Positions 32,663 to 41,992 are shown, counted from the first letter of the stretch. The stretch: DNA of 64,000 bases from Duganella rivi (GCF_009857435.1 NZ_WWCK01000003.1:186001-250000); one strand, 5' to 3'. Program-made: numbers and translations. Notes: generated by a model from the letters alone, not told the origin.

Positions 32663-34644
32663 TGCAGCAGTCCTTGTTGCAGCGCTTCGCGGCGCGGCTT
32701 GAAAAACTGACGCTGTGGGCCGGCCCGTTCGCCGGCGTGCTGCAGGTGTTGCTGCTTGGCTTGGTGATTTTCTCGCTGTCGCGCGCCGGCCTGGTGGCGT
32801 GGCAGTGGGAGCGCGTGTCCGCCACCGGGATCGTCGGCCAGATCATGGTGCAGGGCGTGCGCGCCGACTTGATCATGCTCGGTTACTTGATCGTCCTGCC
32901 GCTGGTGTTGTCTCCGTTGCTGGCGCATCAAAAAACGCTGAAGCTGTGGAAGAACGTGACGGTGGCGTGGGGTACGTTTGCACTGATCTTCATCGTCTTC
33001 ATGGAGCTCTCCACGCCGCAGTTCGTGATGCAGTATGACGTGCGTCCGAACCGCTTGTTCATTGAATACCTGTCGTATCCGGCCGAGGTGATGTCCACCT
33101 TGTGGCACGGCTTCCGCATCGCGCTGGTGCTGGGCGTCGGCTTTACCGTGCTGCTGGGGACTGCGATCTACAAGCTGCTGAAAGCGGCATCGGCCAACAT
33201 GACCGCGTGGCGTCCATTGAAGCTGCTGGCCCTGTGGCCGTTGCTGGTGCTGCTGGTGGCGTTTCAGATTCGTTCGACCCTGGCGCACCGCCCGGCCAAT
33301 CCGGCGTTGTTCGCGCTGACCGGCGACGCCATGGTCAACTCGCTGATTATCAACTCGCCGTGGTCGGTGCTGGATGCGTGGGGCGCGATGAGCCATGAGG
33401 CCAATTCGTCCGAGATCTACGGCAAGTACCCGCGCGAGAAAGTGTTTGAAGTGGTGAAGAGCGCGCCGTGGCTGCGCGATCAGCAATTCACCTCCGCCGA
33501 TATGCCGACCCTGCACAAGCAAGTGGCGGCGGTGGAGCGCCCGCGTCCCCTCAACCTGGTGATCGTGCTGGAAGAAAGCCTGGGCGCGACCTTCGTGGAA
33601 TCGCTGGGCGGCCTGCCGGTCACGCCGGAACTGGAAAAGCTGAAGAAAGAAGGCTGGTGGTTTGAGCAGCTGTACGCCACCGGCACCCGCTCGGTGCGCG
33701 GCATCGAGGCCGTGGTGGCGGGTTATCCGCCAACCCCGGCGCGCAGCGTGGTCAAGCTGTCGCTGTCGCAGCAGAACTTCTACACGCTGGCCGCAGGGCT
33801 GGGCAAGCAGGGCTACCACACAGAGTTCGTGTACGGCGGCGAGGCGCACTTCGACAATATGCGCAGCTTCTTCACCGGTAACGGCTTCCAGAAAGTGGTG
33901 GATCGCCGCGATATGAACCCGGTGTTTGAAGGTAGCTGGGGCGCATCGGACGAAGACCTGTTCGACAAATCGCTGGAGCGTTTGAAGACGCTGCATGCCA
34001 GCGGCAAGCCGTTCTTTAGCCTGATCTTCTCGTCGTCGAATCACGAACCATTCCAGTTCCCGGATGGCCGCATCAAGCTGCACGACGCGGAAAAGCAGAC
34101 CGTGAACAACGCCGTCAAGTACGCCGACTATGCGCTGGGCCGCTTCATCGCGGAAGCCAAGAAGCAGGACTATTGGAAGGACACGGTATTCCTGATCGTG
34201 GCCGACCACGATAATCGCGTCTATGGCGACAGCCTGGTGCCGATCAAGAAGTTCCACATTCCTGGCCTGATTCTCGGTGCGGACGTGCAGCCTAAGCGCG
34301 TTACCACGATTGCCAGCCAGGTGGATTTGGCGCCGACCTTGTTGTCGCTGATTGGCGTATCGAGCGAGCATCCGATGATAGGCCGCGACCTGGCGCGTGA
34401 TAGCGAGACGCCGGGCCGCGCGCTGATCCAGTTCGATAATTACTTCGCGTGGCTGGAAGGTTCGTCGGCCACCATCCTGCGTCCGGGCCAATCACCGCTG
34501 GCTGGTCAGTATGATGCGGCGACCGGCGTACTGACTACCGGCGGCGTGCCCGATGCGCAGCTGGTGGACAAGGCGATGTCGCACGTGGTGCTGCCGTCGC
34601 TGCTGTACCGCGAGCAGCGTTACAAGCTGCCGCCGTCTAAATAG
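32659..34644 (+). CDS. LtaS/MdoB-type phosphoglycerol or PEtN transferase
   Basis: A 661-aa member of the COG1368 sulfatase-fold transferases. Five TM helices occupy residues ~25-215, then a periplasmic catalytic domain. Metal and nucleophile positions are visible: E305 in VIVLEESLGA, T343 in ATGTRSVRG (nucleophile), H in SSSNHEPFQF and the DH pair in VADHDNRV. In Gram-negatives such enzymes transfer phosphoglycerol to glucans (MdoB) or phosphoethanolamine to envelope glycolipids. The PmrAB-like pair directly downstream favours an envelope-charge role, but the substrate is not shown by sequence. Confidence 0.88.
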   Translation: MMQQSLLQRFAARLEKLTLWAGPFAGVLQVLLLGLVIFSLSRAGLVAWQWERVSATGIVGQIMVQGVRADLIMLGYLIVLPLVLSPLLAHQKTLKLWKNVTVAWGTFALIFIVFMELSTPQFVMQYDVRPNRLFIEYLSYPAEVMSTLWHGFRIALVLGVGFTVLLGTAIYKLLKAASANMTAWRPLKLLALWPLLVLLVAFQIRSTLAHRPANPALFALTGDAMVNSLIINSPWSVLDAWGAMSHEANSSEIYGKYPREKVFEVVKSAPWLRDQQFTSADMPTLHKQVAAVERPRPLNLVIVLEESLGATFVESLGGLPVTPELEKLKKEGWWFEQLYATGTRSVRGIEAVVAGYPPTPARSVVKLSLSQQNFYTLAAGLGKQGYHTEFVYGGEAHFDNMRSFFTGNGFQKVVDRRDMNPVFEGSWGASDEDLFDKSLERLKTLHASGKPFFSLIFSSSNHEPFQFPDGRIKLHDAEKQTVNNAVKYADYALGRFIAEAKKQDYWKDTVFLIVADHDNRVYGDSLVPIKKFHIPGLILGADVQPKRVTTIASQVDLAPTLLSLIGVSSEHPMIGRDLARDSETPGRALIQFDNYFAWLEGSSATILRPGQSPLAGQYDAATGVLTTGGVPDAQLVDKAMSHVVLPSLLYREQRYKLPPSK

Positions 34645-34660
34645 CCGCAAGGAGGCCGTT

Positions 34661-35323
34661 ATGCGCTTGTTGTTGGTCGAAGATGATCCGATGATCGGCG
34701 AGAGCATCGAAGAAGGCCTGCGTGGCGAAAGCTACGCAGTCGACTGGGTGCGTAATGGCCGCGACGTCGAGCTGGCACTGGCCGGCGTCGATTATGACCT
34801 GATGCTGCTGGATCTCGGCCTGCCGGGCAAGCAGGGAATGGAAGTGCTGCGCGCCGCCCGCGCGCGCGGCGACGACCTGCCGGTGCTGATCATCACCGCG
34901 CGCGACGGCACGCCGGCGCGCGTCGAAGGCCTTGATGCCGGCGCCGACGACTATCTGGTTAAACCTTTTGACCTCGACGAGCTGCTGGCACGTATCCGCG
35001 CACTGCTGCGTCGGCGCGTCAGCCGCACCCGTTCCGTGATCGAGCATGGCGGCTTGCGCCTGGATCTCGCCAGCCATGAAGCCACGCTCGATGGCCAGCC
35101 GGTCAAGCTGTCGGCGCGAGAATTCTCGGTGCTGCGCGCGCTGCTCGATAATCCGGGCAGCGTGGTGTCCAAGGCGCAGCTGGAGGAAAAGCTGTACGGC
35201 TGGAACTCCGAAGTGGAGAGCAATACCGTTGACGTCTACGTGCACCACCTGCGCAAAAAGTTCGGCTCGGACTTCATCAAGAACGTGCGCGGCGTCGGCT
35301 ACAAAATCGTGACGGCGCCGTGA
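34661..35323 (+). CDS. OmpR-family response regulator (PmrA/QseB-like)
   Basis: A 220-aa DNA-binding response regulator. The receiver domain has the acidic pocket (VEDD, residues 6-9), phospho-acceptor D51 (MLLDLGLPG) and the conserved Lys (YLVKPFD, ~102). The C-terminal winged helix has the recognition segment VESNTVDVYVHHLRKKFG. ATG 34661 follows AAGGAGG. It overlaps the sensor-kinase gene by 4 nt. A PmrA-box-like direct repeat lies just after the kinase gene, before the arn-type genes, so these are the likely targets. Confidence 0.92.
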   Translation: MRLLLVEDDPMIGESIEEGLRGESYAVDWVRNGRDVELALAGVDYDLMLLDLGLPGKQGMEVLRAARARGDDLPVLIITARDGTPARVEGLDAGADDYLVKPFDLDELLARIRALLRRRVSRTRSVIEHGGLRLDLASHEATLDGQPVKLSAREFSVLRALLDNPGSVVSKAQLEEKLYGWNSEVESNTVDVYVHHLRKKFGSDFIKNVRGVGYKIVTAP

Positions 35324-36615
35324 GAACGATCCGCCGCCAACTGCTGGTTGGTCTGCTGGGCGCGACCTTGCTGTGCGTGGTCGGCGCCGGTGCGTCGCTG
35401 TATCGCTTCCTGCGCATGGAGACCAATGAACTGGCCGACCTTCAATTACGCCAGTTGGCGGTTGCTCCCGACAGCAGTCTGCCGGCCCCCGAGGATCCTG
35501 AAGAAGAATACGTCCTCCAGGTTTGGGACGGCAAGAGCATGCAGGTGCTGCATATGTCGCACGGACTGAAACCGCTGATGCGCCACGATGTGCAGGGCTT
35601 CGAGACCGTCAAGATCGACGGTCACCATTGGCGCTTGTACGGCGAGGATAGGCAGGGGCGCTTCGTGCAGGTGGCGCAGCCGCTGGCGGTGCGTAACAAG
35701 CTGGCGGCGGAAATGGCCTTGCGATCCGGCTCGCCGCTGCTGGTATTTGCACTGGTGCTGGGCGTGCTGGTGGTGGTGGTGGTCGGGCGCGCGCTGCGGC
35801 CCTTGCACCGTTTGGCGCAGGGAGTGGAGGGACGTTCGCCATCTGATTTGTCGCCGTTGCCGACCGACGATCTATCGCCTGAATTGCTGCCGGTGGCAGC
35901 CGCGCTTAACACGCTGATGGGTCAATTCGACGAGGCATTGACGTCGCAGCGCACTTTTGTAGCGGATGCGGCGCACGAACTGCGTTCGCCGCTGACCGCG
36001 CTGAAATTGCAGTTGCAGCTAGTCGAACGCGCGCCAAACGATGAAGCGCGTGCGGCGGCGCTGGCCAAGCTGCACGAGCGGCTCGATCGCAGCACCCACC
36101 TGGTGCGCCAGCTTCTTAGCCTTGCGCGGCACGAGGCGGCGTTGACGGCGGCGCAGCACAAGCCGGTGAGCCTGAGCGAGTTGCTGGAAGCGGCCGTTGG
36201 CGACCACTCCACCTTGGCGGAGAGCCGCGACATCGATCTCGGCGTCGAGGCGCCATGCGAGGTACTGATCTTCGGCGATGAAGACGGCTTGCGGGTGCTG
36301 CTGAATAATCTCATCGACAACGCGCTGCGCTACACCCAGCGCGGCGGCCGGGTCGACCTGCAAGCCGACTACGACGGCGACCGCCCGTTCCTGCGCGTGC
36401 GCGACAACGGCCCCGGCGTGGCCGAGGAATACCGGGCGCGCCTGTTCGACCGTTTCTTCCGCCCGGACGGACAACAGGCGTGGGGCGCCGGCCTTGGGCT
36501 GTCCATCGTGCGCAATATCGCCGACCACCATGATGCCGAAATTGTATTGGCCGAGGGCGAGGAGGGGCGTGGACTGAGCGTCACGGTACTATTTCCCGCT
36601 ACCCCAAAGATTTAA
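35320..36615 (+). CDS. Sensor histidine kinase (PmrB/QseC-like)
   Basis: A 431-aa membrane kinase: TM1 (LLVGLLGATLLCVVGAGASL), a short periplasmic domain (~32-137), TM2 (LLVFALVLGVLVVVVV), HAMP, dimerisation domain with phospho-acceptor H219 (VADAAHELRSPL) and an ATPase domain with N box (NNLIDNALRYT) and G box (GAGLGLSIV). The periplasmic part contains an acidic PEDPEEEY stretch with an ExxE motif like the Fe(III)-binding motif of PmrB. GTG start overlaps the regulator's stop (GTGA). Confidence 0.9.
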   Translation: MRTIRRQLLVGLLGATLLCVVGAGASLYRFLRMETNELADLQLRQLAVAPDSSLPAPEDPEEEYVLQVWDGKSMQVLHMSHGLKPLMRHDVQGFETVKIDGHHWRLYGEDRQGRFVQVAQPLAVRNKLAAEMALRSGSPLLVFALVLGVLVVVVVGRALRPLHRLAQGVEGRSPSDLSPLPTDDLSPELLPVAAALNTLMGQFDEALTSQRTFVADAAHELRSPLTALKLQLQLVERAPNDEARAAALAKLHERLDRSTHLVRQLLSLARHEAALTAAQHKPVSLSELLEAAVGDHSTLAESRDIDLGVEAPCEVLIFGDEDGLRVLLNNLIDNALRYTQRGGRVDLQADYDGDRPFLRVRDNGPGVAEEYRARLFDRFFRPDGQQAWGAGLGLSIVRNIADHHDAEIVLAEGEEGRGLSVTVLFPATPKI

Positions 36616-36627
36616 TGCTGCGTTAAT
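36611..36627 (+). promoter_or_regulatory. PmrA-box-like direct repeat
   Basis: TTTAAT-GCTGC-GTTAAT matches the PmrA/BasR consensus YTTAAK-N5-YTTAAK at 11 of 12 positions. It begins within the kinase stop region and lies 52 bp before the ArnA-type gene, placing the arn-like genes under possible direct control of the adjacent two-component system. Confidence 0.6.
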
Positions 36628-36679
36628 ACTCGCTCAGGCAAACTTCCGGCTTCTAAAAAAATCCGGTGGCAGCATTAAA
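36611..36679 (+). other. Long-range inverted repeat over the arnA-like start codon
   Basis: TTTAATGCTGC (36611-36621) is perfectly complementary to GCAGCATTAAA (36669-36679), the last base being the A of the ATG. A nested CCGG...CCGG stem lies inside. If transcribed from upstream, the RNA could fold over the start codon. No strong Shine-Dalgarno is visible. Confidence 0.5.
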
Positions 36680-37719
36680 TGAAAAAAGTTCTCATTCTCG
36701 GCGTGAACGGCTTTATCGGCCATCACCTGTCCAAGCGCATCCTGGAAACCACGGACTGGCATGTCTACGGCATGGACATGAATACCGACCGCATCGCCGA
36801 TCTGCTGGCGCACCCGCGCATGCATTTCTTCGAAGGCGACATCACCATTAACAAGGAATGGGTGGACTACCACGTCAAGAAGTGCGACGTGATCCTGCCG
36901 CTGGTGGCGATCGCTACGCCTTCCACGTACGTGAAAGCGCCATTGCGCGTGTTTGAGCTGGACTTTGAAGCCAACCTGCCGATCGTGCGCGCCGCTGCCA
37001 AGTACGGCAAGCACCTGGTGTTCCCATCGACCTCCGAAGTGTATGGCATGTGCCACGACGAGGAGTTCGACCCTGAGAACTCGGAACTGATCTGCGGCCC
37101 GATTAACAAGCCGCGCTGGATCTACTCCAACGCCAAACAGCTGATGGATCGCGTGATCTGGGGCTACGGCATGGAAGGCTTGAACTTCACGCTGTTCCGT
37201 CCATTCAACTGGATCGGCGCGGGTCTCGATTCGATCCACACCCCGAAAGAAGGCTCGTCGCGCGTGGTGACCCAGTTCTTCGGCCACATCGTCCGTGGCG
37301 AGAACATCTCGCTGGTCGACGGCGGCCACCAGAAGCGCGCCTTCACCGACATCGACGACGGCATCGACGCCCTGATGAAAATCATCGAGAACAAGAACGG
37401 CGCGGCCACCGGCAAGATCTACAACATCGGCAATCCGGTCAACAACTATTCGATCCGCCAGCTGGCCAACATGATGATGGAACTGGCCCCGCAGTACCCT
37501 GAGTACGCAGAAGGCGCGGCCAAGGTCAAGATCGTTGAGACCACCTCCGGCGCTTACTACGGCGAAGGCTACCAGGACGTGAAAAACCGCGTGCCGAAGA
37601 TTACCAACACCTGCGAAGAACTGGGCTGGAAGCCAACCACCACCATGGCCGACGCACTGAAGAAAATCTTCGACGCGTACCGTGACCAGGTAGCGGCAGC
37701 AAAAGAACTGGTGAACTGA
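36679..37719 (+). CDS. ArnA-type UDP-glucuronate decarboxylase domain protein
   Basis: A 346-aa NAD-dependent short-chain dehydrogenase corresponding to the C-terminal half of ArnA (UDP-glucuronate to UDP-4-keto-pentose); also annotated as UDP-xylose synthase. The NAD motif is GVNGFIGHHL (8-17), the catalytic S/E pair lies in FPSTSEVYGM, Y-x3-K in IYSNAKQ, and the ArnA-specific Arg in DGGHQKRAFTDI. The N-terminal formyltransferase domain is absent, as in stand-alone versions in other betaproteobacteria. It is followed after 13 bp by the ArnT-like gene, and both lie downstream of a PmrA-box-like repeat. Confidence 0.9.
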   Translation: MKKVLILGVNGFIGHHLSKRILETTDWHVYGMDMNTDRIADLLAHPRMHFFEGDITINKEWVDYHVKKCDVILPLVAIATPSTYVKAPLRVFELDFEANLPIVRAAAKYGKHLVFPSTSEVYGMCHDEEFDPENSELICGPINKPRWIYSNAKQLMDRVIWGYGMEGLNFTLFRPFNWIGAGLDSIHTPKEGSSRVVTQFFGHIVRGENISLVDGGHQKRAFTDIDDGIDALMKIIENKNGAATGKIYNIGNPVNNYSIRQLANMMMELAPQYPEYAEGAAKVKIVETTSGAYYGEGYQDVKNRVPKITNTCEELGWKPTTTMADALKKIFDAYRDQVAAAKELVN

Positions 37720-37732
37720 CGCTCCAACACCG

Positions 37733-39190
37733 ATGTCCGACTTCTTGCGCTCCAAGGCCGCATGGTATCTGCTGGCCGCCGTTTTCATCGTCGCCTCTCT
37801 GTTCGTGCTGAACGTGCGCACGCTGATTCCGCCGGACGAGGGGCGCTACGCAGAAATGGCGCGCGAGATGCTGCTCAGTGGCGACTGGGTCACCACGCGG
37901 TTAAACGGCATTAAGTATTTTGAGAAGCCGCCGCTGCATACGTGGATGAGCGCCTTGTCGTTCGCGGTGTTCGGCATCGGTGATTGGCAGGCGCGCCTGT
38001 GGAATGGCGTCAGTGGTCTTTTTGGCGTAGCGATGGTCGGCTATACCGGCTGGCGCGTGTACGGCGGCCGCGTCGGTTTGTATGCGGCCATGGTGCTGGC
38101 GTCGATGGTGTTCTGGGCCGGTGCATCGCAGTTTAATTCGCTGGATCTCGGCGTGGCGGTGACGATGGGACTGTCGCTGTGCGCCTTGCTGATCGCGCAG
38201 CAGCCCGGCGTCAGCGATGCGACGCAGCGGCGCTGGATGCTGGTGTGCTGGGCGGGCATGGGCTTGTCGCTGCTGGCGAAAGGCTTGATCGGCATTGTGC
38301 TGCCGGGCGCCGTGCTGGTGCTGTATTCGTTGATCAGCGGCGACCGGGGAATTTGGCGCCGCTTGCATCTTGGCTTGGGCTTACCGGTATTTCTGCTGGT
38401 GGCCCTGCCGTGGTTCTTGCTGGTAGCGGTGCGCAATCCAGAGCAGCCGGCGTTCTTTTTCATTCACGAACACTGGGATCGCTTCTTCCTGAAAGAGCAT
38501 CACCGTGAAGGGCCGTGGTATTACTTCCTCGTGCTGATGGCGCCGGCCACGCTGCCGTGGCTACCGATGATTCCCCCAAGTCTGATGGCGGCACGCCGTC
38601 CACAGCCGGGACGCTTTCAAAGCGGCACCATGCTGCTGGTGTGGATAGGCTTCATACTGCTGTTCTTCAGCGTTTCAAGTTCCAAACTGCCGGGGTATAT
38701 GCTGCCGGTGTTTCCCGCCCTGGCGCTGCTAATAGGGCGTCATCTGGAATTGAAAGGCTGGCGCACAGTCACCGTTCTGATGCTGGCCATTGCCGGCTGG
38801 GTGCTGACGCAAGTGGGGATGGCGGCCACCGAACAATATGGCCGCGAGCAGTCCGGCGTAGTGCTGGCGAAAGTCCTGCGCGACAAGCTGGCGCCGGATA
38901 CGCCGGTGTACGCCGTCGGCACCTATGAGCAATCGATGACTTTCTACATGGAGCACAAAGTCATCACCGTGGCCTACACCGATGAATTGGCGTTCGGTCT
39001 GCAACAGCAGCCGGAGCTCGGCATTCCAACGCTGGAAGAATTCACCACCCGTTGGCGCAAGCGCGCCGCACAACGCGGGCCGCAATACGCGATCATGCGT
39101 CCGGCCATGTATAGCGAACTGCAAAAGCGCCAGTTGCCGATGAAAGTCATCGGCAGCAGCGAGCGTGTAGTCGTCGTCTCCGGCCTATAA
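37733..39190 (+). CDS. ArnT-like lipid A glycosyltransferase (GT39/GT83)
   Basis: A 485-aa polytopic inner-membrane glycosyltransferase. The first periplasmic loop has the catalytic acidic motif PPDEGRYAEMAREML and the following LNGIKYFEKPPLHTWM typical of ArnT/PMT enzymes. About 11-12 TM segments follow and a short periplasmic C-terminus. ArnT moves 4-amino-4-deoxy-L-arabinose from undecaprenyl phosphate to lipid A, lowering charge and giving polymyxin resistance. Because arnB, arnC and arnD are not in the window, the donor sugar here is uncertain. The end overlaps the convergent acetyltransferase gene by 6 bp. Confidence 0.82.
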   Translation: MSDFLRSKAAWYLLAAVFIVASLFVLNVRTLIPPDEGRYAEMAREMLLSGDWVTTRLNGIKYFEKPPLHTWMSALSFAVFGIGDWQARLWNGVSGLFGVAMVGYTGWRVYGGRVGLYAAMVLASMVFWAGASQFNSLDLGVAVTMGLSLCALLIAQQPGVSDATQRRWMLVCWAGMGLSLLAKGLIGIVLPGAVLVLYSLISGDRGIWRRLHLGLGLPVFLLVALPWFLLVAVRNPEQPAFFFIHEHWDRFFLKEHHREGPWYYFLVLMAPATLPWLPMIPPSLMAARRPQPGRFQSGTMLLVWIGFILLFFSVSSSKLPGYMLPVFPALALLIGRHLELKGWRTVTVLMLAIAGWVLTQVGMAATEQYGREQSGVVLAKVLRDKLAPDTPVYAVGTYEQSMTFYMEHKVITVAYTDELAFGLQQQPELGIPTLEEFTTRWRKRAAQRGPQYAIMRPAMYSELQKRQLPMKVIGSSERVVVVSGL

Positions 39191-41863
39191 GTCCTTGCTG
39201 CACAACTGGAACTCTGGATCGTCTTCGTAGGGGCGCATCTGGAAGTCCAGGCTGGCCATCAGTTTCAGCATGGGGCGGTTCTTGCGCAGGACTAGGCCGA
39301 CAATTTCGGTCAGCCCCCGGTCGCGCGCAACGTCCATAATCTCCAGCATCAGCCGCGTGCCCAAGCCTTGGCCGCTGAATTTGTCATCCACCAGCAGCGA
39401 GAACTCGCAGCTGCTGCGGTCAGGATTGGCAATGTAGCGCGACACGCCGATGATGCTCTCGGTCTCATTGAAGCTACCGTCATCTTCGACCGTGCGCGTG
39501 GTCAGTACGGCCACCAGCGCCATCTCGCGGTCGTAGTCGATCAGCGTGTAGCGCGCCAGCATTTGCGCCGACAGTTCGCGCAGCGACGATGCAAAGCGGT
39601 TGTAGCGCGATTGCTCGGACAGGCCGCGCACCAGCGATTGCAGCATCTCGGCGTCGGTTGGTTGCACTGGACGCAGAGTGTATTCGCCACCGCCGCGCAT
39701 CGGCCACACGCTGGCGTAGTTGGACGGATACGGCATGATGGCCAACTGGTCGAAGCGCTGTGCCGATGGCGGCGCGGCGCCAACCACCACGCGCGCATCA
39801 ACGGCAACCAGGCCGTTCTGATCGACGATCAGCGGGTTGATATCCAGTTCGCGCAGTTGCGGCAGTTCGCACACCATCTCCGATACGCGCAGCAGGATGT
39901 GCTCAATCGCTTGCAGATCCACCGCCGGCGCGCCGCGCCATTCGCCCAAGGTGGCCGCTACGCGTGCCCGATCCACGAGGCGCTGCGCGAGGAATGGGTT
40001 CAGCGGCGGCAGTTCGACCGCGCGGTCGTTGAGCAAGTCGATCATGGTGCCGCCCGCGCCGAAGCCGATCACCGGGCCAAATAAGGGATCGCTGGCGACG
40101 CCGATGTACAACTCGCGGCCATCGCGCTTGCCCGCCATGCGCTGCACGGTCACGCCATTGATGCGCGCACCGGGCTGCAAGCGCGCCACGTTGGCCAGCA
40201 TGTCGTTGTAGGCGGCCGACAGGGCGGCGGCATCGCTCAGGTTGAGCACTACGCCTTGGACTTCGGATTTGTGGCTGATGTCGGGCGAGTCGATTTTCAA
40301 CGCCACCGGGTAGCCCAGCTGCGCGGCGATCAATTGCGCCTCGGCCGCGCTGCGGGCCGGCATGGTCGGCGTGATCGGGATGTGGAAGGCGGCCAGCAGT
40401 GCCTTGGATTCCATTTCGGTGAGCACGCTGCGGCGTTCGGCCAGTACGCTTTCCACCAGCCGGCGCGCGCCGTCAAGATCGGGCTTGGCCAGTTGCGACA
40501 AGGGCGGTGGCGTTTGCTGAAGCAGTTGCTGGTTCTGGTAGAACACGGCGATATTGCTGAAACCATCGACAGCCGCCTCCGGCGTGCGGAAATTGGCGAG
40601 GCCGGATTGCGCGATCAGTTGCCGACCCGGCGCCACGCGCTCGTCGCCCATCCAGCAAGTCAGCAGCGGTTTGCTAAGGCCGCGGCCCGCATCGACCACC
40701 CCTTGCGCCACAGCCACCGGATCGCCATCGAGCTTGGGCGAGTAGATCACCAGCAGGCCGTCGATATTCGGATTCTGCGCGCAGGAGCGGATGGCGGCGG
40801 CATAGTGCTGCGGGCCGGCTTCTTCCGACAGGTCGAGCAAGTCGGTCAGCGTCGCATGCGGCGGCAGTTCCGGCGCCAGCGCTTGGGCCGCTTCGGCTCC
40901 CGGTACGCCCAGTTGCAGGCCCAGTTTTGCCAGCCAGTCGGCGGCCAGCACGCCGGGGCCGCCGCCGTTGCTGATTACCGCCAGGCGCGGCCCCACCGGG
41001 CGGTAGCGCGAAGCCAGGCACTTGGCAGCGGAGAACAACTGCACGAAGGTATTGACGCGCACCGCACCGGTGCGGCGCAGGGCCGCATCGAATACTTCAT
41101 CGCTGCCGATCAGGGTGCCAGAGTGCGTGGCCGCCGCGCGCGACGCCGCCGCGCCGTTGCCGGACTTGATAATTACCACCGGCTTGGTATTGGCCGTGCC
41201 GCGTAGCGCCGACAGGAAGCGGCGCGCATCGGTAATGCCTTCCATATAGATGACGATGCTCTCGGTGGCCGGATCGGTGGCGAGGAAGTCCAGCGCCTGT
41301 GCCAAATCGACCGAGGTATTTGGCCCCAGCGAAATCACGGCCGACAAGCCCACCGCATTGGTGCCGGCCCAGTCAAGAATGGCGGAAGTCAACGCGCCCG
41401 ATTGCGAGATCAGTGCCAAACTGCCGGCCTGCGCCAACTGGCCCGCCACGCCGGCATTGAGTTTCAAGCGCGGACGCTGGTAGCCGAGGCTGTTCGGCCC
41501 CAGCAAGTGCATATCATGCTTGCGGGCGATGGCATGCAGCTCGGCCGCCTGCGCCGGCAGCACGCCGGACGACACGATCAGCGCCGACTTGCACTGGATG
41601 CGGCCCGCGACCTCCAGCGCGAAGGCCAGTTCCTCATTCGGCAGCGCGATCAGGGCCAGGTCGGCGCGCGACTGCACCAGGTCGGCCAAGGTGCCGGTCA
41701 TGCTCACATCAAGGAAGGTCAGGGCGCCTTCATAGCCGCCGTTGCGCAACTGCGCGCAAATACTGCGCCCATAGACATTTTGCCGCTCAGGTTCGTCCGG
41801 CGGGCCGGCAAACACGACGATCGACTTGGGCGCAAACAGCGGGCTTAGATAGTGCAGATCCAT
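39185..41863 (-). CDS. Pat-type protein lysine acetyltransferase (ADP-forming CoA ligase-GNAT fusion)
   Basis: An 892-aa fusion of acyl-CoA synthetase (NDP-forming)-like domains and a C-terminal GNAT domain. Order: CoA-binding Rossmann domain (APKSIVVFAGPPDE), succinyl-CoA-ligase-like domains (ISQSGALTSAILDWAGTN, GLSAVISLGPNTSVDL), ATP-grasp (GYPVALKIDSPDISHKSEVQ) and GNAT (RYIANPDRSSCEFSLLVDDK, FSGQGLGTRLMLEIMDVARD). Pat/PatZ relatives acetylate acetyl-CoA synthetase and other metabolic proteins. The His of the phosphohistidine loop is not obvious, in keeping with a regulatory rather than catalytic ligase part. ATG 41863 follows AAAGGA. Confidence 0.88.
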   Translation of the reverse strand: MDLHYLSPLFAPKSIVVFAGPPDEPERQNVYGRSICAQLRNGGYEGALTFLDVSMTGTLADLVQSRADLALIALPNEELAFALEVAGRIQCKSALIVSSGVLPAQAAELHAIARKHDMHLLGPNSLGYQRPRLKLNAGVAGQLAQAGSLALISQSGALTSAILDWAGTNAVGLSAVISLGPNTSVDLAQALDFLATDPATESIVIYMEGITDARRFLSALRGTANTKPVVIIKSGNGAAASRAAATHSGTLIGSDEVFDAALRRTGAVRVNTFVQLFSAAKCLASRYRPVGPRLAVISNGGGPGVLAADWLAKLGLQLGVPGAEAAQALAPELPPHATLTDLLDLSEEAGPQHYAAAIRSCAQNPNIDGLLVIYSPKLDGDPVAVAQGVVDAGRGLSKPLLTCWMGDERVAPGRQLIAQSGLANFRTPEAAVDGFSNIAVFYQNQQLLQQTPPPLSQLAKPDLDGARRLVESVLAERRSVLTEMESKALLAAFHIPITPTMPARSAAEAQLIAAQLGYPVALKIDSPDISHKSEVQGVVLNLSDAAALSAAYNDMLANVARLQPGARINGVTVQRMAGKRDGRELYIGVASDPLFGPVIGFGAGGTMIDLLNDRAVELPPLNPFLAQRLVDRARVAATLGEWRGAPAVDLQAIEHILLRVSEMVCELPQLRELDINPLIVDQNGLVAVDARVVVGAAPPSAQRFDQLAIMPYPSNYASVWPMRGGGEYTLRPVQPTDAEMLQSLVRGLSEQSRYNRFASSLRELSAQMLARYTLIDYDREMALVAVLTTRTVEDDGSFNETESIIGVSRYIANPDRSSCEFSLLVDDKFSGQGLGTRLMLEIMDVARDRGLTEIVGLVLRKNRPMLKLMASLDFQMRPYEDDPEFQLCSKDL

Positions 41864-41910
41864 GACATCCTTTTTCAGCAGCAACAAGACCACACTATAC
41901 GCCAAGCGCG

Positions 41911-41957
41911 GTGTTACGGTAACGACACTTACCGTCATTCCACCGGCACGCTAGCAT
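41911..41957 (+). promoter_or_regulatory. Shared eCIS regulatory box, copy 1 (cargo gene)
   Basis: GTGTTACGGTAACGACACTT (41911-41930) is 17/20 identical to the box at 44256. In both copies GCTA begins exactly 39 bp after the first base of the box (here 41950), giving -10-like TAGCAT. The copy also contains a perfect inverted repeat ACGGTAA-N6-TTACCGT (41916-41935). The next ATG is the cargo gene at 41993. Confidence 0.65.
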
Positions 41958-41992
41958 CGCATCGCCATCGCGTAGACGCCAAGGAGATGCAA

